A stretch of DNA of 7,490 bases, from assembly GCA_018402605.1 (NCBI GenBank), contig JAGYIK010000053.1:1-7490 (forward strand), read 5' to 3'. Position numbers and translations under genes: made by a program. Every line of letters begins with the position of its first letter. Position 1 is the first letter of the stretch. Below the pieces are notes generated by a model that worked only from the letters and a program-made list of their open reading frames with translations, searched no databases and was not told where the DNA came from. Shown one piece after another: positions 1-5,580 of this stretch. The DNA comes from Litorivicinus sp. Its GTDB lineage: Bacteria; Pseudomonadota; Gammaproteobacteria; Pseudomonadales; Litorivicinaceae.

Positions 1-52
1 TATGCATAATGACCTCCGACGGTAGGCGCTTTTAAACAAAATGTTGGACCGA

Positions 53-79
53 AATACAAAGGTTGTCAAACTTTGTATT
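53..79. repeat. 27-bp near-perfect palindrome, possible operator
   Basis: Arms AATACAAAG (53-61) and CTTTGTATT (71-79) are exact reverse complements. Inside them, TTG (63-65) pairs with CAA (67-69) around a central T at 66, so only the pair 62/70 mismatches. On the minus strand the centre reads TTGACA (64-69), a consensus -35 hexamer, with a weak AACATT 18 bases on at 40-45, so it might serve a leftward gene beyond the window edge. The arms are AT-rich with no T run after them, so a terminator is unlikely. An operator for a dimeric repressor is an inference. Confidence 0.5.
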
Positions 80-461
80 GATGGATGGGGTGGGAATCAG
101 AAGGCTCTGTGTGACGGTGTCAATTGGCAAATTTTTCTCTTATTTTGAAGGATTTACTGAGCATGGTATGTATCGTGGAATTGCGAATTAGCAGAAAAAC
201 AATCCATTGAACATAAAGGATACAAATCGCTAGTTTGCAATCGAGCGGGAATGAGGAATAAAACTGACAAACTGGCTCAAACAGATAGACGAAAGGACTT
301 CGTAGCGGCCCGTAAGGCACTCATCATCGTAGCGGACCTGCATTTGACGATAAGGTTTGGATAGCCGTTGGCGAAGTGCTTCAGTTTGGATTCTGCGTTC
401 CGCGGGATGTAAGTCAAGGTGGTTTTCGGTTGCTTGAACATGTTCCCGGTATCCGGACTTC

Positions 462-494
462 TGGCTAATTGTCAATTTGATTCTCAATTAGCCA
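462..494. repeat. Inverted repeat, 10-bp perfect arms, 13-base spacer
   Basis: TGGCTAATTG (462-471) and CAATTAGCCA (485-494) are exact reverse complements separated by 13 bases. No T-rich tail follows on either strand, so it does not look like an intrinsic terminator. It could be a protein-binding dyad or a leftover of a small repeat element. No flanking gene tells its role. Confidence 0.5.
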
Positions 495-580
495 AACGGG
501 ATCTGCGAGTGGTGATCGAATATATGGAGGAATGAGGAGGCAACTCAGAGGCTTAAGCTGAGAGGCGCGTCCCAACGTGC

Positions 581-592
581 TTGTCATGACAA
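581..592. repeat. Perfect 12-bp palindrome upstream of the GST-like gene
   Basis: TTGTCATGACAA reads the same on both strands and ends 40 bases before the ATG at 633. Its position suits an operator or part of the promoter for the gene run that begins at 633. A -35-like ATGACA (586-591) lies within it and a weak TATCGA (611-616) sits 19 bases on, which is a poor promoter match. Function is inferred from place and symmetry only. Confidence 0.4.
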
Positions 593-632
593 TGTCGGGT
601 AACCTACGGGTATCGATTTTGGCGATTCAACG

Positions 633-1541
633 ATGCTGATCCTGCACCACTACTGGCCTTCACCCTTTGCACACAAAATTCGCATGGCATTCGGCTTGGC
701 GAATCTCGACTGGCTGTCTGTGGAGATCCCGAGAGTACCGCCGAAGCCGCTTTTGACGCCGTTGACAGCAGGCTACCGGCGAACTCCCGTTTTGCAGATC
801 GGCGCAGATGTGTATTGCGATACGCAGAACATTGCGCGGGCACTCGGCGAGCAGGGTGCGCAGCAAACGCTGTTTCCAGACCTCTCCGGCACCCAAGCGC
901 TGGTGTTGTCAGATTGGATTGATCAACAGCTATTCCCTTTGGCTGCGCGTGTGGTGATTACCAGCGCCTTGGATACAGCGCCGCCTGAGTTCGTGAAGGA
1001 TCGGGGTGATTTATATTTTGGCTCCGACTGGAGTGTTGAGCAGTTGAAAGCCGACTTCGGCGGTGTGGTGATGCAGCTCAACGCAGGGCTTTATACGCTC
1101 AATGCATCCTTTGCAGGCCGTGATGTGAAATCCAGTGATCTGAGCTATGCGGATGTTGCGGTGGCGTTTCTCTGCTGGTTCTTGCGCGGGCGCTGGGAGC
1201 GGGGATCGGAGGTCCTCTCGGCCTATCCCAAACTTTGCGAGATCGAGTCCGCCGTGTGCGCCTTGGGGCATGGATCTGACACCGCGCTCGATGCCGAGGC
1301 GGCGTTACAGATCGCTCACGATGCCGAGCCCGAGTCTGCAATAGGTGTCCTCGTGCCGAGTGAGTTCACAGTGGGTCAACAGATCACCATACAGCCATTT
1401 ATTGCGTCATCGGATCCGGCGGTGCAAGGGACACTTCGATTTCTAGATCAGACCCGTGTTTCGATTGACCATGTGCATCCGATGGTGGGGCGGATCGCTG
1501 TGCACTTCCCTGTCCTCGGTTATCAGATTCGGCCGCTATGA
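633..1541 (+). CDS. Glutathione S-transferase-like protein with extra C-terminal domain
   Basis: This 302-residue protein begins with a thioredoxin-fold GST N-terminal domain (about 1-78). The pattern HHYWPSPFAHKIRM near the start places Ser10-Pro11 at the usual active-site turn; RRTPVLQ supplies the cis-proline at Pro52; and CDTQNIARAL at 62-71 takes the place of the usual Glu/Asp-Ser glutathione contact, with Thr for Ser. A helical C-terminal region follows to about residue 220. Residues 241-302 form an added beta-rich tail ending in GRIAVHFPVLGYQIRPL, which I recall from a subgroup of proteobacterial GST-like proteins of about 300 residues; typical GSTs are 200-230. Such proteins are cytoplasmic and would bind glutathione, but the substrate cannot be told. 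The ATG at 633 is chosen because the fold begins at once; no good ribosome binding site precedes it. It leads the run and lies just upstream of rlmJ. Confidence 0.85.
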   Translation: MLILHHYWPSPFAHKIRMAFGLANLDWLSVEIPRVPPKPLLTPLTAGYRRTPVLQIGADVYCDTQNIARALGEQGAQQTLFPDLSGTQALVLSDWIDQQLFPLAARVVITSALDTAPPEFVKDRGDLYFGSDWSVEQLKADFGGVVMQLNAGLYTLNASFAGRDVKSSDLSYADVAVAFLCWFLRGRWERGSEVLSAYPKLCEIESAVCALGHGSDTALDAEAALQIAHDAEPESAIGVLVPSEFTVGQQITIQPFIASSDPAVQGTLRFLDQTRVSIDHVHPMVGRIAVHFPVLGYQIRPL

Positions 1542-1575
1542 GGCACTCGTTGCATTAGGCTGGATTGAGACGAGG

Positions 1576-2352
1576 CTGTCATACCAACACGGATACCATG
1601 CCGGTAACCTGGCCGATGTACACAAGCATGCGACGCTTGCGTCTGCGATCCAATTGCTGACGCAAAAAGAGAAGCCGCTCAGTTACATTGAAACCCACAG
1701 TGGTCGGGGTCTGTACGATCTCACCTCAGAGTTTGCCTTGAAAACCGGTGAAGCGGAGGCGGGGATTCTCAATATTGATTCTCGGGGCTGGTTTGAGGCG
1801 TCGCATCCCTATGCTGTCGCGCGGCGTGCGGTAGAGGCAGCGCATGGGGAGAGTGCGTATCCGGGCTCACCCTTGATTGCACAATCGCTCCTTCGTCCCG
1901 AAGACCGAATGCATTTAGCAGAGCTGCATCCGGCTGAGCATGATGCACTCAGTCGCTGTATGGATCGTTCTGCACGCGTGTATCGCGAAGATGGGTTCAA
2001 ACTGGCGAATCGCCTCTGTCCACCGACACCACGACGCGGCCTCATACTGGTCGATCCGAGTTACGAGCGTGCAGATGAATATCAGCACATACCTGAGTTT
2101 CTCGCGCACATCACCGGTAAGTGGAATGTGTGCGTGGCGATGCTTTGGTACCCCCTATTACACAGTCGAGCGCATCAACCCATGGTCCGACAACTCGAGC
2201 GCCAGTTTCCAGAGGGTGTACGGCACGAAGTGTCGTTTCCGGCGGTGCGAGAGGGTCATGGCCTGGTCGGATCGGGGCTATTTTTGATTCGGATGCCCTT
2301 TGGCTTGGAACGTGACTTGGATCATTTGTCGCAATGCTTTAAGGAGCTTTGA
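1576..2352 (+). CDS. rlmJ: 23S rRNA (adenine(2030)-N6)-methyltransferase RlmJ
   Basis: RlmJ uses S-adenosylmethionine to methylate N6 of A2030 in 23S rRNA. The match to the E. coli enzyme is direct: LSYQHGYHAGNLADVHKH at the N-terminus, the SAM-binding stretch SYIETHSGRGLYDL (36-49), the inserted YPGSPLIAQSLLR (95-107), ELHP (116-119), the catalytic motif region RRGLILVDPSYE (153-164), ALWYP-like MLWYP (189-193) and GLVGSGLFLI (229-238). The catalytic motif reads DPSY rather than the E. coli DPPY; the Asp is kept. The start is a problem. The family begins Met-Leu-Ser-Tyr, but here the Met position is AGG (1573-1575), so I mark conserved coding from the CTG at 1576 (258 residues). In-frame GTG 1456, TTG 1465 and ATG 1471 exist but would add 35-40 unfamiliar residues and overlap the GST-like gene by 71-86 bases. 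It follows that gene by 34 bases. Confidence 0.9.
   Translation: MSYQHGYHAGNLADVHKHATLASAIQLLTQKEKPLSYIETHSGRGLYDLTSEFALKTGEAEAGILNIDSRGWFEASHPYAVARRAVEAAHGESAYPGSPLIAQSLLRPEDRMHLAELHPAEHDALSRCMDRSARVYREDGFKLANRLCPPTPRRGLILVDPSYERADEYQHIPEFLAHITGKWNVCVAMLWYPLLHSRAHQPMVRQLERQFPEGVRHEVSFPAVREGHGLVGSGLFLIRMPFGLERDLDHLSQCFKEL
2341..2346 (+). promoter_or_regulatory. Ribosome binding site deciding the start at 2355
   Basis: AAGGAG lies within the last codons of rlmJ and 8 bases before the ATG at 2355. The in-frame TTG at 2349, which overlaps the rlmJ stop, would leave only 2 bases of spacing, so the ATG is preferred. Confidence 0.7.
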
Positions 2353-2354
2353 GG

Positions 2355-2612
2355 ATGCACGCTGACGAACAACAGGACCCATATTGGCTCCGCTCACAAC
2401 AAATCTTAGAGTGGTTAGGTGTTGCAACCGCGATCGTGTACTCGCTCCTTGTGGCATCAAACACTGGGTTTGAGTTTATTGGCTTCACGCTGTTGCTCGT
2501 ATCATCGTTTGCGATTGGGCTATGGGCCTATCGCGGTGGTCACCGTGGCATCTTGCTGTTGCAGTTTTTTTATGCCACTGCCGGTATCATTGGCATGATT
2601 CGGTGGTTTTAG
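2355..2612 (+). CDS. Small three-helix integral membrane protein
   Basis: This 85-residue protein has a short charged N-terminus (about 1-16) and three hydrophobic segments at about 17-35, 40-58 and 65-82, so it should sit in the inner membrane. I do not recognise a named family with certainty. The layout and the ending LLLQFFYATAGIIGMIRWF recall short PnuC-like proteins often annotated as hypothetical or nicotinamide-mononucleotide-transporter-like, but it is far shorter than a full PnuC (about 230 residues), so transport is not shown. The ATG at 2355 follows the rlmJ stop by 2 bases and has AAGGAG 8 bases upstream, which points to translation coupled to rlmJ. A gap of 45 bases separates it from the EamA transporter. 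Confidence 0.75.
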   Translation: MHADEQQDPYWLRSQQILEWLGVATAIVYSLLVASNTGFEFIGFTLLLVSSFAIGLWAYRGGHRGILLLQFFYATAGIIGMIRWF

Positions 2613-2657
2613 TTCACGCGTACAGGCCGCCTTCTGGGTGGGTCAAGTCAGGTCGCA

Positions 2658-3530
2658 ATGCAGTCAACTGAGAATTCTCGGTACATCCTATTTATGGTGC
2701 TGGCGATGGCTGGCTTTGCCATCGAAGACGCGGTGATTAAACATTTATCACGTGATCTCCCTGTCTCTCAGGTGCTCCTTTTGATTGGTCTTGGCGGCAT
2801 GACTGCGTTTTCCATGATCGCGTTCGCCAAGCAGTCGCCGATTTGGGTGCGCGGTCTTCTCAACAGGCGTTTTGTTTTGCGAACGTTTTGTGAGCTTGCT
2901 TCGGCGATTCTATTCGTCACTGCAATCGTCTACGCCTCGCTTTCAGCTTCGACAGCGATCTTGCAAGCCACACCACTCGCTGTGGCCTTTGGGGCCGCTG
3001 TGTTTTTGAAGCAGCAGGTCTCAATGCGTCAATGGATCCTCATTGCGCTTGGGTTTTCGGGTGTGCTCATGATCATTCAGCCGGGTTCAGATGCATTTCA
3101 GCCAGCCACGCTTTTCGCGGTCGCGGGTGTCGTGTTTCTGGCCATGCGCGATGTCATTACACGCTCAATTTCTGATTCAATCCCGCCATTGGTGATCTCG
3201 TTTTGGGCGTTCTTTGCGTTGTTTCTCTCGGGTGTGGTCACGACCCCAGTGTTCGGTGCCTATGCCCCCGTGGACTGGCACCACATGGGTTGGCTTGTCG
3301 TATCGAGCGTGGCCGGGTCACTCGCATATTTAAGTGTCGTGATGGCGACACGCGGTGGTGATGTCGCGGTGATTGCACCGTTTCGGTACTCCCGTTTGTT
3401 ATTCGCGCTCGTACTTGCAGTGCTCTTATTTGATGAAGTGCTTACCTTGCCGGTGCTGGTGGGGAGTGGATTGATTATCGTATCGGGTTTGCTCACGTTA
3501 CGGATGCCACGACGACGGTCTGCTCTATAA
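2658..3530 (+). CDS. EamA-domain DMT family transporter
   Basis: This 290-residue protein has about ten hydrophobic segments (roughly 9-28, 37-57, 76-93, 98-116, 125-141, 151-165, 177-196, 211-230, 236-258, 263-282) and a short basic tail MPRRR. It forms the usual two EamA repeats of the drug/metabolite transporter superfamily, about 9-141 and 151-282. The conserved ends of the repeats are visible as ILQATPLAVAFGAAVFLKQ (101-119) and APFRYSRLLFALVLAVLLFDE (240-260). Length and topology are normal. Family members in the inner membrane export or take up amino acids, amines, nucleotide-like compounds or drugs; nothing here fixes the substrate. ATG 2658 is the first in-frame Met and gives a typical short cytoplasmic N-terminus; the ribosome binding site is weak. 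The next gene, 30 bases on, is a single-repeat member of the same superfamily. Confidence 0.9.
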   Translation: MQSTENSRYILFMVLAMAGFAIEDAVIKHLSRDLPVSQVLLLIGLGGMTAFSMIAFAKQSPIWVRGLLNRRFVLRTFCELASAILFVTAIVYASLSASTAILQATPLAVAFGAAVFLKQQVSMRQWILIALGFSGVLMIIQPGSDAFQPATLFAVAGVVFLAMRDVITRSISDSIPPLVISFWAFFALFLSGVVTTPVFGAYAPVDWHHMGWLVVSSVAGSLAYLSVVMATRGGDVAVIAPFRYSRLLFALVLAVLLFDEVLTLPVLVGSGLIIVSGLLTLRMPRRRSAL

Positions 3531-3560
3531 TGCAAAGGACCTTGAGAAACTCTGTGTGGG

Positions 3561-3905
3561 ATGTTGTCCGTGTCGATTAGTTATTATTTCTTAGCAGGAG
3601 CTATTCTTTTTGAGGTGTGCGGCACGATGCTGTTACCGGTGACGCAGAACTTCACGCGTCTTTGGCCGACCGTTGGACTGGCAGTGTGTTACCTGACTGC
3701 GTTTTATTGTCTGACGTTTGCGATTCGGGATATTCCAATTGCGATCGTGTACGCGATTTGGAGCGGGATTGGTGTCTTACTTATCGCGATTTTTAGTGCA
3801 TTTATCTACAAACAGTTGTTGGAGTGGCAGGCCATTGTTGGGCTTGCCATGATTGTGGGTGGCGTGATTTTGGTCAATCTCTACAACAATCCACACAGCG
3901 CTTAA
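3561..3905 (+). CDS. Small multidrug resistance (SMR) family transporter, EmrE-like
   Basis: This 114-residue protein has four hydrophobic helices, the standard size for SMR proteins, which work as inner-membrane dimers that exchange protons for cationic substrates. The key residues line up with EmrE at a constant offset of four: Glu18 (EmrE E14, proton and drug binding) in AILFEVCGT, Tyr44 (Y40), Tyr64 (Y60) and Trp67 (W63) in VYAIWSGIG. The FTRLWP stretch (31-36) also matches. This favours the EmrE/Qac branch over the guanidinium exporters, but substrate range is an inference. The start is uncertain: ATG 3561 has only a weak ribosome binding site, and GTG 3570 would give an N-terminus closer to EmrE. 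The stop TAA (3903-3905) interlocks in a TTAA with the stop of the convergent aminotransferase (3902-3904). Confidence 0.92.
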   Translation: MLSVSISYYFLAGAILFEVCGTMLLPVTQNFTRLWPTVGLAVCYLTAFYCLTFAIRDIPIAIVYAIWSGIGVLLIAIFSAFIYKQLLEWQAIVGLAMIVGGVILVNLYNNPHSA

Positions 3906-4996
3906 CTGACTCGCGATAACGCTTCATCGAGGATGCTCACGGTCCGCTCTGGGTGCATTAATTTGTCGATCCCAAAAAGCCCCACTCGGAAGGTTTTGAA
4001 CGCATCGGACTCGCCGCATTCCAATGGAACCCCAGCCGCTACTTGGATTCCCTCGGCTGCCAATGCGGCGCCGGTTTTGATGTCGTCGCGGGTGGTGTGT
4101 GAGACCACCACTGTCGGCGATTGATACCCGGGTGCAGCAAGACTTTTGAATCCGTGGCCCTCGATCATGAGCCGAACGGCCTAACTCGATCTGCCGTGCT
4201 TTGAGCACATCAAAACCGATGTCGGCCATCTCTTGAAAGGTGGCATAGGGCAATGCCAATCCGTCTGTGGGCAGGTCGCATGGTATGCATGACCACCGTT
4301 CAAGTACGCACCCCCCATAATGCCGTGCCATTTTTCAGATCCAACGCAAAACTGTCTGATGTGGTCTCGGCAGGCGCGCAGTAGCCCGGTCCGACAACAT
4401 CGACTCGTGCAGGGGTTGAACTCCAGCCTTTTGTGGTGCAGTGATCAGTACATCAACGCCAAGTGCCTCCATGTTGAGCCAGCGCACCGGCTGCAGCTAC
4501 AGTCGAACTAACAGGCATCGACCTCGTGCGCGGCCTTCTGCAATCGCCTGGATGTAAATGTCGCTGAGCAATAAGCCGGCGGAGTCTCGTGCGGTGCAAC
4601 AACGAGCGCAGGACGCTGTTCACGGATGTGTTGGCGCCTGCTCTCGACAGGCACTGGCGCGAATTGCTGGTCCGGCGCCCGGGTGAATCGGGAGCGCGCA
4701 AGCAGCCTCAGCGTACGACGGACGAACGCCTTGGTCGAAAATCTGCGTCCCATCGGTAGCTAAACCAGCCGTTGCGGATGACTAAAACCGACGATTGGCG
4801 GCGGTGGCGCGCCACTGACTTCGTACAGGTCCCGCCGCCTGGGATCAGCGGTGCGGCGTGATGGTGCTATTGAGCCCGCATGTAACCCCGCATGACCGAC
4901 TGAAACCCGTGGGACATGTGATTGAGAGACCGGTCTGTGAAGACCGCAGTACTCAACGAATCCTTGCGGATCGATTGTTGGATGGATCTTTGACAT
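3902..4996 (-). pseudogene. Class V PLP-dependent aminotransferase, multiply frameshifted
   Basis: Read from 4996 leftwards, pieces of one protein occur in order in different frames: MSKIHPTIDPQGFVEY (4996-4949), AVFTDRSLNHMSHGFQSVM (about 4946-4890), PLIPGGGT then VIRNGWFSYRW (to about 4755), TQIFDQGVRPSYAEAA (from about 4750), IREQRPALVVAPHET, SAGLLLSDIYIQAIAE, AAHEVDAC, LNMEALGVDVLITAPQK (PLP lysine codon 4428-4430), TSDSFALDLKKWHGIMG, HAYHATCPT, GLALPYATFQEMADIGFDV, and an intact 88-codon end from 4168 with KSLAAPGYQSPTVVVSHT and FKTFRVGLFGIDKL. The family transfers amino groups between alanine or serine and glyoxylate-type acceptors; the exact substrate is unknown. An AGGA 9 bases before the ATG supports the start. 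Preserved motifs between at least ten breaks suggest base errors rather than old decay, but a true pseudogene cannot be excluded. Confidence 0.88.
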
Positions 4997-5009
4997 GCTT
5001 TGTTATCCT
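4990..5009 (+). promoter_or_regulatory. Tentative promoter for tadA
   Basis: TGTTATCCT (5001-5009) fits an extended -10 element (TG, one base, TATCCT) about 50 bases before the tadA ATG. A perfect TTGACA sits at 4990-4995 but is only 8 bases from this -10, so the two cannot pair as one standard promoter. The extended -10 could act with a poor -35, or the spacing may be affected by missing bases in this unreliable stretch. Confidence 0.25.
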
Positions 5010-5013
5010 ATAT

Positions 5014-5058
5014 CTCCCAATGAAGCCCCGGTCGGTCGAAAACTCAACTGATTGGGAG
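5014..5058. repeat. Inverted repeat covering the tadA ribosome binding site
   Basis: CTCCCAAT (5014-5021) and ATTGGGAG (5051-5058) are exact reverse complements 29 bases apart. The right arm contains GGGAG (5054-5058), the likely tadA ribosome binding site, 4 bases before the ATG at 5063. In a tadA transcript the arms could pair and hide that site; as DNA, the dyad lies between two divergent genes and could bind a regulator of both. Both readings are inferences. Confidence 0.4.
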
Positions 5059-5062
5059 TCAT

Positions 5063-5580
5063 ATGCGGATGCGTTTTGAAGGCCATGTGAGAGACGAGTT
5101 TGATTCAGATGATGTGGCTTGGATGCGTGAGGCTCTCGAACTTGCGGCGCAAGCCGCTGCGCTCAGTGAGTGCCTGTGGGTGCCGTTTTGGTTCGCGATG
5201 GGGTTTGTATTGGGCGTGGCTTCAATGCCCCAATCTCGTCGCATGATCCCACCCATCACGCGGAAATTGCCGCGATTCGGGATGCCAGTCGGCAACAACA
5301 CAACTATCGACTGCCGGGATCAACCCTCTACGTGACGCTTGAGCCCTGTACGCAGTGCTTTGGAGCGCTGATCCACGCACGGGTTGCGCGCCTCGTTTTC
5401 GCAGCCACAGAGCCTCGTGCCGGAGTTGTGGGTTCGCAGCTCGCATTGCAGGACATGCCATTTTACAACCATCGAATCACGGTCTCGGGTGGCCTTCTCG
5501 CCGATGACGCGGCACACCTTTTACGCGCGTTTTTTCAAAGTCGGCGATCAGTTGGCGGCGAATTCAGAGCGCCAGATTAA
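5063..5580 (+). CDS. tadA: tRNA adenosine(34) deaminase TadA, broken by one frameshift
   Basis: TadA converts A34 of tRNA-Arg(ACG) to inosine and is a zinc enzyme of the cytidine/adenosine deaminase fold. Codons 1-36 read from 5063 (ending AAALSE, with WMREALELA matching the family start); the rest reads from 5170 in the next frame, starting VPVGAVLVRDG. Glu36 ends on, and Val37 begins on, the same G at 5170, so one base is missing, most simply a G from GAGGTG. The joined protein has 172 residues against 167 in E. coli. Zinc ligands and catalytic Glu lie at a constant offset of nine from E. coli: His66, Glu68, Cys96 and Cys99 in DPTHHAEI and EPCTQC. The gene is essential in E. coli, so a base error is the likelier reading. 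Its end overlaps the convergent mltF end by 33 bases. Confidence 0.93.

Larger units (their letters stand above)
1..632. other. Gene-free leader region with several inverted repeats
   Basis: No open frame here has a good start, a ribosome binding site and a recognisable product. The longest frames are a minus-strand frame at 230-487 opening with TTG, and a plus-strand frame of about 50 codons between stops at roughly 312-470; neither resembles a family I know. The first 300 bases are visibly richer in A and T than the genes to the right. The stretch carries three strong dyads (53-79, 462-494, 581-592) and repeated TGTCA/TGACA words, so it may be a regulatory intergenic region. It could also include the remains of a gene too decayed to recognise, or bases too inaccurate to read. 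Confidence 0.5.

Noticed and set aside
53..79. The long dyad as a rho-independent terminator
   Set aside because: The stem is AT-rich and no run of T follows on either strand.
120..320. Minus-strand frame of 66 codons in the AT-rich part
   Set aside because: Composition looks random, and there is no ribosome binding site or recognisable domain.
312..470. Plus-strand frame of about 50 codons ending in TAA that reads somewhat like a protein C-terminus
   Set aside because: It has stops at both ends, no start codon with a ribosome binding site, and competes with the minus-strand frame over the same bases; neither is supported.
230..487. Minus-strand frame of 85 codons with a hydrophilic, protein-like middle
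   Set aside because: It opens with TTG inside the inverted repeat at 485-494, has no good ribosome binding site, and matches no family I recognise.
1456..1575. N-terminal extension of RlmJ from GTG 1456 or ATG 1471
   Set aside because: It lies mostly inside the conserved end of the GST-like gene, and the family starts at the LSYQH segment; kept only as an alternative start.
3526..3531. TATAAT sequence before the SMR gene
   Set aside because: It overlaps the end of the EamA gene, and no -35-like hexamer lies 16-18 bases upstream (3503-3508 reads GATGCC), so I do not call a promoter.
4858..5079. Plus-strand frame of 73 codons across the aminotransferase start and the tadA start
   Set aside because: It runs antisense to the recognisable MSKIHPTIDPQG coding segment and shows no family features.
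5160..5180. Programmed ribosomal frameshift in tadA
   Set aside because: There is no slippery heptamer, stop-codon-linked shift site or stimulatory structure at 5170, and TadA is not known to use frameshifting.
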